A DNA stretch of 29,784 nt from an uncultured Bacteroidota bacterium (GTDB lineage: Bacteria; Bacteroidota; Bacteroidia; Bacteroidales; SZUA-534): contig CALABN010000355.1 of assembly GCA_937885735.1 (NCBI GenBank), forward strand, positions 1 through 29,784. Direction: 5' to 3'. The notes beneath the pieces are model-generated. The model had not been told where the DNA came from and ran no database searches. It saw only the letters and a program-made list of their open reading frames with translations. This document shows, piece by piece, positions 1-8,758 of the stretch (positions are counted from its first letter, which is position 1; the number at the start of each line of letters is the position of its first letter). The position numbers were made by a program, and so were the translations under genes.

Positions 1-2
1 TC

Positions 3-380
3 GCAAACCAAACTATCAAACTGATGCTCAAGAAAGGCATTCAGGTGCTCAACTCGAACATTCTGATACTAGGCTTCACGTTCAAGGAAAACTGCCCGGA
101 TGTGCGCAACACCAAGGTGTTCGACATTGTCAAATCCCTCAAGGAGTACAATCTCAACCTTGCCATTTACGACCCATGGGCCAATGCCGACGTTGCCAAG
201 CGTGAGTATGGCATCGACATAGTCAACCAGTTGCCAGACAGAAAGTTTGATGCCGCCATTTTGGCCGTATCGCATAAGGAGTTTGCAGACATCAATGTTG
301 AATCAGTATTGAATACCAACCACATATTATACGACGTCAAAGGATTCCTGCCAAAGGATAAAGTTGACGGACGTCTATAA
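3..380 (+). CDS. UDP-N-acetyl-hexosamine 6-dehydrogenase, C-terminal part (5' end outside window)
   Basis: This is the C-terminal domain of a UDP-glucose/GDP-mannose dehydrogenase family enzyme of the WbpA/WbpO/TviB type. These enzymes use NAD+ to oxidise C6 of UDP-GlcNAc or UDP-GalNAc to the uronic acid, in the cytoplasm, for capsule or O-antigen synthesis. The sequence shows the family signature GFTFKENCPDVRNTK followed by YDPWA, both typical of the UDP-binding C-terminal domain. The frame is open to the left edge (A-N-Q-T-I-K-L before the first Met), so the Met at base 24 is internal and the NAD-binding and catalytic domains lie upstream. It ends normally, 139 bases before the WecA-like gene. 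The exact substrate (GlcNAc or GalNAc form) cannot be decided from this fragment. Confidence 0.9.
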   Translation, partial: ANQTIKLMLKKGIQVLNSNILILGFTFKENCPDVRNTKVFDIVKSLKEYNLNLAIYDPWANADVAKREYGIDIVNQLPDRKFDAAILAVSHKEFADINVESVLNTNHILYDVKGFLPKDKVDGRL

Positions 381-456
381 TATGGTGGCAAAGGAAAGTC
401 GAAAAACGAATCAAAAGAACACAATAGCCGTATATTGTAAAACATTTAAGAATTAA

Positions 457-516
457 GAGCCAATGGCCAACGGCTAACAGCCAAAGTCTAAAGTTAACAA
501 ATCAACGAATCAACAC
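457..516. repeat. short degenerate repeats in the spacer before the WecA-like gene
   Basis: The 139-base spacer 381-519 holds no gene that I can see. Its second half is built of short repeated words. GCCAA or GCTAA recurs at 459, 466, 473 and 480, an exact 7-base period. AATCAAC then occurs at 500 and 508, just before the ATG at 520. I recognise similar word-like spacers from Bacteroidales genomes, but I know of no assigned function. A comparable spacer lies at the other end of the glycan locus. Confidence 0.6.
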
Positions 517-519
517 TTT

Positions 520-1740
520 ATGTTCTTCAACATTGCAATATCGTTCTTGACAGCATTCATTACAACGTTGCTGGCTTACAGTTTGGTTTTGAGACTGGCT
601 GTAAAGTACAACATCGTTGATAATCCGGATGCTCGTAAACTGCAGCGGACACCAGTCCCTGTACTTGGCGGTTTGGCAGTGTTTTTCGGAATTTTTGCCA
701 CTTCGGTTCTCACCTACCTGGGCTTAGTCGATAATGGTGATATTGAAGGAATATTTTTAGCAATGTTTATTATGTTGGTTGTTGGCATCACTGACGACAT
801 ACGCGATATTTCACCTACCTTGCGCTTCATCCTAGAAATAGCCGTAACGCTGTTCCTTATGTACAGGGTGGGCATTCGCATTGGCAGTTTCTACGGAATG
901 TGGCATTGGGGTGTCATTCTTTCACCTTGGATATATGTTCCGTTGACGATTGTCGCCTCTGTCGGCATTATCAATTCCATCAATCTTATTGATGGTGTCG
1001 ATGGTTATTCGTCGGGATTTGGAAATATGGCCTGTCTTGTGTTCGGCGCAATGTATTGGTACATTGGCAATCAGGTTATGGCCATATTGGCATTTTCCAT
1101 TGCAGGCGCCTTGATACCGTTTTTTCTGCATAATGTGTTTGGCAAGACATCAAAAATGTTCATTGGCGATGGTGGCACCCTGATGTTGGGAACGGCAATG
1201 TCTGTCTTTGTCCTCGACCTTTTCACGTCTGATTCTGTCGCTAGTCTTCAGTTGCAGTCGCGAGGCCTTTGTCTGGCCGCATTTGCATTGGCGGTGCTTG
1301 CCATTCCTGTCTTCGACACTCTGCGTGTAATGTCAACCAGAATATTGAAGGGCCATTCCCCTTTCCGTCCCGACAAGACTCACCTGCACCACCTTTTCAT
1401 TGAAATGGGTTTTTCGCACGTGGGCATTTCTGTCGGTCTCATTACCCTTGATTTCCTGATTGTTGCCATTTGGTTCATTGCCTATAGATGCGGAGCATCT
1501 ATCAATCTCCAGTTGCATATTGTCGCCATTCTCGCATTTCTCATCACATTCGTTTTTTATCCGTTTGTCAAGTTCCATCAAAAGCGCAACACTAGTGTTT
1601 ACAGGTTGTTGTTGCGTATTGGCAAGGCATCGCACTTAGAGCGTAAAGGCTTTTGGGCTTGGATGCGGAAAGTGATGGATAAGAAGGTGGATAATAGGGA
1701 AAATAGAAAAAGACGGAGAAAGTTACGTCGTAAGAAATAG
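520..1740 (+). CDS. WecA/TagO-like undecaprenyl-phosphate sugar-1-phosphate transferase
   Basis: This is a multi-pass inner-membrane glycosyltransferase of the MraY/WecA family (GT4-type phosphoglycosyl transferase). It would transfer a HexNAc-1-phosphate, typically GlcNAc-1-P, to undecaprenyl phosphate as the first step of glycan synthesis. Visible family motifs are the Asp pair D92-D93 in TDDIRD, N155-L-I-D158-G-V-D161 for metal binding and catalysis, the M-F-I-G-D217-G-G loop, and H288-L-H-H for substrate choice. The length of 406 aa is slightly above usual for WecA. The extra length is a strongly basic tail from about residue 388 (KRRRKLRRKK at the end), predicted to be cytoplasmic. It is the first complete gene of the locus. 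The ATG at 520 places the first hydrophobic helix at the N-terminus. Confidence 0.92.
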   Translation: MFFNIAISFLTAFITTLLAYSLVLRLAVKYNIVDNPDARKLQRTPVPVLGGLAVFFGIFATSVLTYLGLVDNGDIEGIFLAMFIMLVVGITDDIRDISPTLRFILEIAVTLFLMYRVGIRIGSFYGMWHWGVILSPWIYVPLTIVASVGIINSINLIDGVDGYSSGFGNMACLVFGAMYWYIGNQVMAILAFSIAGALIPFFLHNVFGKTSKMFIGDGGTLMLGTAMSVFVLDLFTSDSVASLQLQSRGLCLAAFALAVLAIPVFDTLRVMSTRILKGHSPFRPDKTHLHHLFIEMGFSHVGISVGLITLDFLIVAIWFIAYRCGASINLQLHIVAILAFLITFVFYPFVKFHQKRNTSVYRLLLRIGKASHLERKGFWAWMRKVMDKKVDNRENRKRRRKLRRKK

Positions 1741-1791
1741 CCCGATTCTTTTGGGAAAGCATTTGAACAACAGTTTTTCAATTTGTTGGAA

Positions 1792-3324
1792 ATGTCAGAC
1801 AACTCATCAAATAACAAACGGATAGCAAAAAATGCCTTTTTGTTATACATACGAATGGCATTTATCCTTTTAGTAAATCTCTACATAAGTAGAGTTGTCC
1901 TGAAAGCGTTAGGTGTTGAAGATTTTGGTATTTATAATGTTGTCGGTGGTTTAGTGACAATGTTTGGATTTTTAAATTCCTCAATGACTTCTGCCACACA
2001 ACGATACTTGACATTCGAATTAGGCAAGGATGACAAGAACCGTTTGTCATCGGTTTTCTCAACAAGTATTCAAATTCATTTGCTGATAGCAGTCATAGTA
2101 GTAATTCTCTCGGAAACAATTGGTCTTTACTTCTTGTACAACAAGTTGCAAATTCCGGCCACACGTTTATCTGCCGCATTTTGGGTATTGCATTGTTCTA
2201 CTATAATATTGGCTATAAAGACAATAATCGTTCCGTACAATGCAACAGTTATAGCACACGAAAAAATGAATGTGTACGCGGTACTATCTATTATTGAAGT
2301 TTTTCTGAACCTCGGAGTGGTTTTGCTTTTGAATTATTTTAATGCCGACAAATTGAAAATTTATGCAGTGCTTCTAATAGCGGTCCAAGTGGTAATAATT
2401 GCAGGCTATTTTTTTTATTGTCGATTGAATTTTGAAGAGACAAAATACAACAAAGCATTCAACAAACCTCTATTTAAGGAAATGTGCAGTTTTGCGAGTT
2501 GGAGTTTGTTCGGTAATTCAGCAGCCATGCTGATGTCGCAGGGACAAAACATTCTGCTAAATATGTTTTTTGGCCCTATAGTAAACGCGGCACGTGGAAT
2601 AGCGGCACAGGTAAGTAGCGCTGTTAAGCAGTTCGCGTTTAGTTTTCAGACAGCCATTAATCCGCAGATAACCAAAACTTATGCATCTAACGATTTAAGC
2701 AGAATGCATTTGTTGATGTTCAGCAGTGCAAAATTCTCCAGTTTTTTATTATTGGCAATAATACTTCCTGTTATTGTTGAAGCACCTTATATTTTGTCTT
2801 TGTGGTTGGAAACGATACCCGACAATACTGTTGTTTTTGTTAGAATTGTATTGTGTACAGCGTTGATAGGACCTATGGCAAATCCATTGATGATAGGTAT
2901 TCAAGCAACCGGCAAAATCAAGATCTATCAAGGTGTTGTTGGTGGATTGTTATTGCTGATATTGCCAGTTTCGTATATGTTTTTAAAACTCGACTTTCCT
3001 GCATATTCCGTTTTTGTTGTAGAATTATTATTTGAGTTAATAGCACAGATTGCACGTTTATTTATAGGAAGGAATAAACTTGGGTTGTCAGTGTTGGAAT
3101 ATATGCAGAAAGTAGTGCTTAATATATTTCTAGTGGGAATCTCAACATTCATACCATTATTGCTTATTCATTACCAAATGAATTATGGATTCTTGCGGAT
3201 AGCGATAGTTTCGATAGGATCTGTTGTCTTTATATCTATTTCTGCTTATTTTGTTGGACTTTCAAAAGACGAAAAAGATTTTGTGAGAATAAAAATAGAT
3301 AATATCCTGAAATCCAAATCATAA
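1792..3324 (+). CDS. Wzx-like lipid-linked oligosaccharide flippase
   Basis: This is a 510-aa polytopic membrane protein of the MATE/MOP superfamily, polysaccharide biosynthesis (Wzx/RfbX-like) branch. It would flip undecaprenyl-pyrophosphate-linked glycan units across the inner membrane. The N-terminus runs from NKRIAKNAFLLYIRM into repeated hydrophobic helices, with the segment RVVLKALGVEDFGIYNVVGG that is typical of this family. A second half with AARGIAAQV and a C-terminal group of helices completes the usual 12-14 segment layout. A TTG nine bases upstream is also in frame, but ATG at 1792 (MSDNSSNNKR) gives a normal polar start. The gene lies 51 bases after the WecA-like gene and 8 bases before the pyruvyl transferase. 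It is clearly more A+T-rich than its upstream neighbour. Confidence 0.88.
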   Translation: MSDNSSNNKRIAKNAFLLYIRMAFILLVNLYISRVVLKALGVEDFGIYNVVGGLVTMFGFLNSSMTSATQRYLTFELGKDDKNRLSSVFSTSIQIHLLIAVIVVILSETIGLYFLYNKLQIPATRLSAAFWVLHCSTIILAIKTIIVPYNATVIAHEKMNVYAVLSIIEVFLNLGVVLLLNYFNADKLKIYAVLLIAVQVVIIAGYFFYCRLNFEETKYNKAFNKPLFKEMCSFASWSLFGNSAAMLMSQGQNILLNMFFGPIVNAARGIAAQVSSAVKQFAFSFQTAINPQITKTYASNDLSRMHLLMFSSAKFSSFLLLAIILPVIVEAPYILSLWLETIPDNTVVFVRIVLCTALIGPMANPLMIGIQATGKIKIYQGVVGGLLLLILPVSYMFLKLDFPAYSVFVVELLFELIAQIARLFIGRNKLGLSVLEYMQKVVLNIFLVGISTFIPLLLIHYQMNYGFLRIAIVSIGSVVFISISAYFVGLSKDEKDFVRIKIDNILKSKS

Positions 3325-3332
3325 AAGGTACT

Positions 3333-4319
3333 ATGCTCAGAATAAAATGTTACTACTGCAATTGCAAAAATTTTGGAGATAGGTTAAATACCTTAATTTT
3401 AGAAAAATTTTTAGGTACAAAGATATGTTGGTCTCCGTATGAAAAAGCAACAATAATCGGAATAGGATCAATTATTGAGGCCATTTTAAGAAAAAATGAC
3501 AAAAGGGCATCGAATAGTGGGGATGTGTATTGTTTCTCGTCTGGGTTTGCCAAGAAAGAGCAGATAACAGATTTAGCATCAACACAAAAGCCTTCGTTAT
3601 TAAGACCAGTTAAATATTGGGCATTAAGGGGGTTGAAAACGAAACAACTATTGATAGACTATGGGCTTTTATCTAATGATGAAAATGTTGTATTAGGAGA
3701 TGGAGGACTATTAGCATCATTCTTGTTAGATAAAATGCCAATCAAAAAGTATAAGGTTGGTATAGTTCCCCATGAAGCGGAAAAGAGTTACAAGATATTC
3801 TCCGACTTAAGAAAAATTATTCCTAATAGCGTAATTTTGAATGCCCGTGAAGATCCATTAAAGTTTATGCGACAAATCGCAGAATGCGAGACCATAATAT
3901 CAACGGCAATGCATCCTCTGATAGTTTCAGATTCTTTAGGCATTCCAAATTTATGGATAAGATTGGATTCAAATAAATCTGTCACCGACTTGTTTAAGTT
4001 TGAAGATTATTATTCTGTTTATGGATTAGAAAAAAGACCATTGTCAATTAATGATGTTGATTCTCAGATATATTATAGAATAATAGAGTCGTATAATATT
4101 CCAAAGACAAAAGTAGAAAACATAAAAAACGATTTAGTAGTGTCAATAAGTAATTTGGCTGAAACATTAAGGGGACAATACGGCACTTTGAATAAAGAAT
4201 ATAGAAGATTCATTTGGTATGAATTGTTTGTTTTGCTTCCCAGTGAGATATTCATTCACTTTCCCAAACGTTGTATATATAGGATATTGAGGTATGTTAA
4301 ACAGATAAAAAACTCATAG
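3333..4319 (+). CDS. polysaccharide pyruvyl transferase family protein
   Basis: This 328-aa cytoplasmic protein has the polysaccharide pyruvyl transferase (CsaB-like) fold. The family moves pyruvate from phosphoenolpyruvate to a sugar, forming a ketal that adds negative charge. Supporting segments are NFGDRLNTLILEKFLG near the N-terminus, the glycine-rich GIGSII strand, a central WALRGLKTKQLL (family W-x-x-R-G), GDGGLLASF, and the C-terminal STAMHPLIVSDSLGIPNLW in which the His is the conserved substrate residue. It sits between flippase and polymerase, as expected for a decorating enzyme acting on the lipid-linked unit. Base composition is extremely A+T-rich (13 G/C of 60 in bases 3361-3420), which suggests acquired DNA. 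The family is clear; the acceptor sugar is unknown. Confidence 0.85.
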   Translation: MLRIKCYYCNCKNFGDRLNTLILEKFLGTKICWSPYEKATIIGIGSIIEAILRKNDKRASNSGDVYCFSSGFAKKEQITDLASTQKPSLLRPVKYWALRGLKTKQLLIDYGLLSNDENVVLGDGGLLASFLLDKMPIKKYKVGIVPHEAEKSYKIFSDLRKIIPNSVILNAREDPLKFMRQIAECETIISTAMHPLIVSDSLGIPNLWIRLDSNKSVTDLFKFEDYYSVYGLEKRPLSINDVDSQIYYRIIESYNIPKTKVENIKNDLVVSISNLAETLRGQYGTLNKEYRRFIWYELFVLLPSEIFIHFPKRCIYRILRYVKQIKNS

Positions 4320-4339
4320 ATGTTGGTGTCGTGCCTTAT

Positions 4340-5530
4340 ATGAAACTTTTCATATTGTTGCTTTTTCTGGTCAATCCAATGTTGGCAATTGTTTTGACTT
4401 TGTTGTGTGTTCTCTCTCATAATAGCGATGATATCGGTGCGCAAAGTGTAAAAATGTTTATGCTGGAAATAGCAATATATCTTGCGTTGCTAAACACCAC
4501 AAAAGAACTAAGTGGAGATTTTTTGAATTATTGTGAGGATTACCTGCTAGCCAATAGTTTCAGTTTACAAAGTTTTTTACTTTTCAAGGACAAAGAGCCT
4601 GTTTTTTATTTCTTTATGTGGCTTTTTAGTTCTATTTCTGATGGCAATTGGCCAATTTTTGTATTCTTTTTTACTTTAGTCAATTATTGGGTCGTTTTTG
4701 AGGCGCTTTTGATAATTGCGAAAAGAATAAATGTTTTATGTTCTGATTTAGTTGTAATTATTGTTTTTTACGCTTTCTTTTTCCAAAATTTTGCAATGAT
4801 AAGCAATGCGGTTAGGCAATGTATTTCGCAGTCATTTGCTTTATTGTTCTTCGCTTATTTGTATTTCGAAAAAAAACGCAAATGGTTTTTGGCAATAATT
4901 TCTGTTTTTATTCATAGTGCCTCTATTCCAATTTTGGCGGTTGGAATGATACCTGTTATAAATAACAGGTTCTCTATCAAAAGATTATTTGTCGTTGTGG
5001 CGGTGACATTGGTGTCTGCTTTGTTCATCTTTAAAATTTCGGCATTTGATAGTATTCCATTCATCGGATATATTTTTTCTAGGCTTGATAATGAAGACCA
5101 ATTAACAGGAGCAGATAGTTGGCAAGTGAACGAAGGCATTAGTTCACAATATTTAATTATGCTTTTTTTCTTGGTGTGTATGATACTATTTTATTACCGT
5201 AAAATGTGGAGAGAAAATGAGAATTATGATTATGGATTGCTTAATATTAGTGCTATTCTAATTATTGCATTGTTGTTCTGGCATTTTTCTGGCGCATTTT
5301 TCTTATGTATGAGGTATCAATTCTATTTATATACATTACAAATAGTTCCTATTTTAATGGCATATCAGAAAATAAATTGTTCAGTAAAAAGTTATATGCG
5401 ACCATTAATTAGCATATCCTTACCAGTTTATTTTTATTATTATTTAGGGAACGGTTTTTACAAGTATATAACATGTACTGATGCAATGTTATGGCCAGTT
5501 TTACGATATATTTGTGAATGGCATTTATAA
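4340..5530 (+). CDS. EpsG/Wzy-like polysaccharide polymerase (membrane)
   Basis: This is a very hydrophobic 396-aa protein with about ten or more membrane segments, placed where a polymerase is expected in a Wzx/Wzy locus. The segment NAVRQCISQSFALLFFAYLYF followed by KKRKWFLAIISVFIHSASI matches the EpsG-family pattern (an R-Q pair in a helix, then basic residues, then a helix ending in H-x-S). Wzy-type proteins join lipid-linked repeat units on the periplasmic face. ATG at 4340 is chosen over the in-frame GTG at 4331 because hydrophobic MKLFILLLFL is a natural membrane start. Wzy proteins diverge strongly, so the assignment rests on topology, the EpsG-like motif and context. The gene is very A+T-rich. 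Confidence 0.78.
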   Translation: MKLFILLLFLVNPMLAIVLTLLCVLSHNSDDIGAQSVKMFMLEIAIYLALLNTTKELSGDFLNYCEDYLLANSFSLQSFLLFKDKEPVFYFFMWLFSSISDGNWPIFVFFFTLVNYWVVFEALLIIAKRINVLCSDLVVIIVFYAFFFQNFAMISNAVRQCISQSFALLFFAYLYFEKKRKWFLAIISVFIHSASIPILAVGMIPVINNRFSIKRLFVVVAVTLVSALFIFKISAFDSIPFIGYIFSRLDNEDQLTGADSWQVNEGISSQYLIMLFFLVCMILFYYRKMWRENENYDYGLLNISAILIIALLFWHFSGAFFLCMRYQFYLYTLQIVPILMAYQKINCSVKSYMRPLISISLPVYFYYYLGNGFYKYITCTDAMLWPVLRYICEWHL

Positions 5531-5546
5531 TTAAATGTTTTATTGC

Positions 5547-6650
5547 ATGGGTAAATTATTAATATTTCATCCTATTATAGCGCCTTATAGAATAAACTTC
5601 TTTAATGGATTAACAGAGGCATTTGAAACAATGGTTTGTTTGACCATGAAAAATATGCCTAACCAAACGTTCGATTATTCAAAAATTGAGGAGCAGTTCC
5701 ATTTCGCCCCAACTTATCTTACTAGAAAAACACTCAAAATACAAAGAGGCATATTCTCCACCATACGAGAATTCAATCCTGATGTGGTGTTGGTGTCAGA
5801 GTGTGGCATCGTTTCTGTTTTTGCTATTGTCGCTCGATTCCTATTCCGTAAGAAATACGCAATAGTTAGTATTGTTGACGATAGTTATAATATGGTTGCC
5901 GAGAATAATTATTTTTCGTGGTCGCATAAAATTGCAGAAAAAATATTGTTTCCTTTTTTTGACAATATTATTTGTGTAGAACCAAGAGTGGTTTCTCATT
6001 TCCAGAGACTTTATGGAAAGGGTATATGCTTCCCGATTATTGTAGATGAAACAGAATCGCTTCGTAGATATGGTAAAATACTGCCGATTAGTGAAACCTA
6101 TGTTCGGAATTATGGGTTGCAAGGCAAAAAAGTACTATTATTCGTAGGAAGATTGGTCGAACTAAAAAACATACAAATGGTAATACCAGTATTTAGACGT
6201 TTAGAGAGTGCTGATATTCGTTTTGTACTTGTAGGTTCGGGGGACTACGAAGATCAATTGAAGAATTTGGCGCAAGGTGATGATAGGATAATTTTTGTTG
6301 GCAGAAAGGAAGGTGACGAACTTTACGCATGGTATAATATTGCATCTTGTTTTGTACTTGCATCTTATCAAGAAGCGTTTGGTGCAGTAACCAATGAGGC
6401 TCTTCTTGGAGGCTGTTGGTGTTTGGTATCGGAAAAAGCAGGTAGCAATTGCTTGATAGAGGATGGGAAAAATGGTTTTATATTTGATCCTCACAATTCT
6501 TCTGTGTTCGAAGAAAAGTTAAGGTTATCTTTGCAAAATAGTGTAGCAGTTCAACTGCCTTTGTGCGCAAGAAAAAGTTTGATGCAATGTAGTTTTAACG
6601 ATATGTTGTCAAATGTTATTAAAGAATTGCAGAAGTCAACTAACAACTAA
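5547..6650 (+). CDS. glycosyltransferase family 4 (GT-B fold)
   Basis: This is a 367-aa GT-B glycosyltransferase of the GT4 (glycosyl transferases group 1) type, acting at the cytoplasmic face of the inner membrane. The N-terminal strand KLLIFHPIIAPYRINFFNGL is the typical acceptor-domain start. The C-terminal donor domain begins at KKVLLFVGRLVELKNIQMV and holds the E-x7-E motif in SYQEAFGAVTNEALLGG. An in-frame ATG at 5535 would add MFYC; the ATG at 5547 is preferred because family members begin right at the KLLIFHP strand. The gene follows the polymerase by only a few bases. Donor and acceptor sugars cannot be read from the sequence. Confidence 0.88.
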   Translation: MGKLLIFHPIIAPYRINFFNGLTEAFETMVCLTMKNMPNQTFDYSKIEEQFHFAPTYLTRKTLKIQRGIFSTIREFNPDVVLVSECGIVSVFAIVARFLFRKKYAIVSIVDDSYNMVAENNYFSWSHKIAEKILFPFFDNIICVEPRVVSHFQRLYGKGICFPIIVDETESLRRYGKILPISETYVRNYGLQGKKVLLFVGRLVELKNIQMVIPVFRRLESADIRFVLVGSGDYEDQLKNLAQGDDRIIFVGRKEGDELYAWYNIASCFVLASYQEAFGAVTNEALLGGCWCLVSEKAGSNCLIEDGKNGFIFDPHNSSVFEEKLRLSLQNSVAVQLPLCARKSLMQCSFNDMLSNVIKELQKSTNN

Positions 6651-6658
6651 TTCGGGAA

Positions 6659-7771
6659 ATGTCTGAAAAACCACACATTCTCTTCATCGCCCCATTCCCC
6701 CCGCCAATTCATGGCGCAAGTATGGTGAGCCAACTTATACGCGACAGCAAACTCATCAATCAGGAATTCGAATGCTACTATGTTAGCAATTCGCCCGCGC
6801 GTTCGGTTTCAAACATTGGCAAATTCTCGTTATCCAAAGTTTTCTGTCTGACAAGGGAGTTCCTTTCAATTTTCTGGATTTTGCTTACACGCCGTGTCGA
6901 TGTCTGCTATCTGGCCATAACCTGTGCGGGGCACGGGTTCCTTAAGGATGCGCCATTTGTATTGCTCTGCAAACTGTTTGGCAAGCGTATTGTCATTCAT
7001 CAGCACAACAAGGGTATGAGCAAATGTGTTGACAGGTTGCCTTATCGTTGGCTTATGCCTTTGGTCTATCGTAATGCCAAAGTAATTCTGCTGTCGTGGT
7101 TGCTCTATCCCGATGTCGAAAAAGTGGTGAAACGCAGTCAGGTCCTTATCTGCCCCAATGGCATTCCGCAGACCAATTCATTGGCTATTGAGCGCCACAA
7201 TGCAGTTCCTCGGTTGCTATTTCTTTCCAACCTTATAGAGTCGAAAGGAGTATATGCCTTGCTTGATGCTTGCAAACTGCTTAACGATAAAGGCCTGTCG
7301 TTTGCGTGCGATTTCATAGGTGCCGAGTCCAAGGAAATTTCGGCTTCGGTTTTCCAGAATGCAGTGGCGGAGCGTGGTCTCGATGGCGTGGTCGCATATC
7401 ACGGCAAAAAATATGGTGCCGACAAGGATGCCTTTTGGCGTAATGCCGATATTTTCGTTTTCCCTTCGTATAAAGAAGCGTTTGGTCTAGTCAGTTTGGA
7501 AGCCATGCAATATCAGTTGCCAATAGTCACAACCGATGAGGGCGGGATACCCGATGTAGTGCAGGACGGCGTAAACGGCCTTGTTTGTGAACGGCAAAAT
7601 GCCGAATCGTTAGCCTTGGCAATAGAAAGACTTTTGCAAGATGGTGAATTGCGCAAGCGGTTGGGCAAAAAAGGCTACGAGTTATATTTGCAGAAGTTTA
7701 CAGTTGAGGTGTTCGAACGTAACTTGCGTGATATATTATCGAAAATACTAAACCAAAAATGTATAAAGTAA
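6659..7771 (+). CDS. glycosyltransferase family 4 (GT-B fold), second copy
   Basis: This is a 370-aa GT-B glycosyltransferase. The N-terminus has the P-P-x-x-G-A-S loop (APFPPPIHGASMVS) common in GT4 enzymes of surface polysaccharide loci. The donor domain starts near PRLLFLSNLIESKGVY and carries the E273-x7-E281 motif in FPSYKEAFGLVSLEAM, which contacts the nucleotide sugar. It starts eight bases after the previous gene and overlaps the next by 13 bases. Its G+C content (33 of 60 in bases 7321-7380) is far above the preceding block, which suggests that the boundary of the exchanged segment lies close to this gene's start. Linkage and sugar are unknown. Confidence 0.9.
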   Translation: MSEKPHILFIAPFPPPIHGASMVSQLIRDSKLINQEFECYYVSNSPARSVSNIGKFSLSKVFCLTREFLSIFWILLTRRVDVCYLAITCAGHGFLKDAPFVLLCKLFGKRIVIHQHNKGMSKCVDRLPYRWLMPLVYRNAKVILLSWLLYPDVEKVVKRSQVLICPNGIPQTNSLAIERHNAVPRLLFLSNLIESKGVYALLDACKLLNDKGLSFACDFIGAESKEISASVFQNAVAERGLDGVVAYHGKKYGADKDAFWRNADIFVFPSYKEAFGLVSLEAMQYQLPIVTTDEGGIPDVVQDGVNGLVCERQNAESLALAIERLLQDGELRKRLGKKGYELYLQKFTVEVFERNLRDILSKILNQKCIK

Positions 7772-8757
7772 AACTAACTATAGCACCAAGCGAGATTCAT
7801 ATTAATCGGCAAATGCCACAAGGCGGATTTGTATGGGATAATTGTGAATTTCACATCAATGACAATACAAGTGAAGCCGATTTTTGGGTGGTTTGCTATC
7901 AACGCTTGCCAAACAAGATGGAACAATGCTTGGTTGCACCCGAAAACACCATATTTGTCACATGGGAACCCGATTCGGTTTGGCATTTCTCAAAAGGGTT
8001 TCTCAATCAGTTCGGGAAGGTCATTTCATGTCAGCAAAATCTAAAACATCATAATGTAGTCTATGACCAGCCAGGTTTGGGATGGCATATAGGAATGGTT
8101 AGGCATAATGGCATAAATGTTTACAACAAAGACTACGACTATTTAAGCACCAGTCACCCGCAAAAGACAAAACTCATATCGGTCATTTCGAGCAATAAGG
8201 CATTTACACAAGGACACCGTGAGCGCATCGAGTTTGTCAAAAAACTCAAGCAACACTATGGCGATTCCTTGGATGTTTTCGGTCGTGGCATTCGCGATTT
8301 TGATGACAAATGGGCTGTGATAGCGCCATACAAATATCATATATCTCTTGAGAATTGTGCCATTCCGTACTATTGGTCGGAGAAACTTGCCGATTCATTT
8401 TTGGGCAATGCTTTCCCGTTCTACTACGGTTGTACTAATGTCGGCGATTTCTTCAGCCCAAATTCATATCGAACAATAGACATCCTCAATCCAGAGCAGG
8501 CAATCAAAATAATAGATCAGGCTATCGCTGATGATTTGGCAGACAAGTGTGCCGACGCTGTTGAGCAATCGAAACAATTAGTCCTTAACCAATACAACTT
8601 TTTTAGCCTAATCAGCAAACACATTGCCACAATGAACGTAGAAGCACCAAAACAATTGGTCACAATTAAAGACGATTTGTCGTTCGTTGACGCCAGAAAG
8701 TTTTTTATGATGGTGCATCGTACTATTGGCAGTTTTGTTTTTAAAATGCGTAATTAA
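7759..8757 (+). CDS. glycosyltransferase family 10 (alpha-1,3-fucosyltransferase-like)
   Basis: This 332-aa protein has the GT10 C-terminal signature Y191-K-Y-H-I-S-L-E198-N, followed by YYWSEKLADSF with E208-K209. That matches the fucosyltransferase pattern FxLxxENS-x-YxTEK, which binds GDP-fucose. Upstream, FVTWEPDSV and the LISVISSNKAFTQGHRER segment fit the start of the GT10 catalytic domain. GT10 enzymes are usually alpha-1,3/1,4-fucosyltransferases, so a fucose or related branch on the glycan is likely. The start overlaps the previous gene by 13 bases, indicating translational coupling. A GDP-fucose supply route is not seen in this window and would have to lie elsewhere. Confidence 0.85.
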   Translation: MYKVKLTIAPSEIHINRQMPQGGFVWDNCEFHINDNTSEADFWVVCYQRLPNKMEQCLVAPENTIFVTWEPDSVWHFSKGFLNQFGKVISCQQNLKHHNVVYDQPGLGWHIGMVRHNGINVYNKDYDYLSTSHPQKTKLISVISSNKAFTQGHRERIEFVKKLKQHYGDSLDVFGRGIRDFDDKWAVIAPYKYHISLENCAIPYYWSEKLADSFLGNAFPFYYGCTNVGDFFSPNSYRTIDILNPEQAIKIIDQAIADDLADKCADAVEQSKQLVLNQYNFFSLISKHIATMNVEAPKQLVTIKDDLSFVDARKFFMMVHRTIGSFVFKMRN

Positions 8758-8758
8758 T

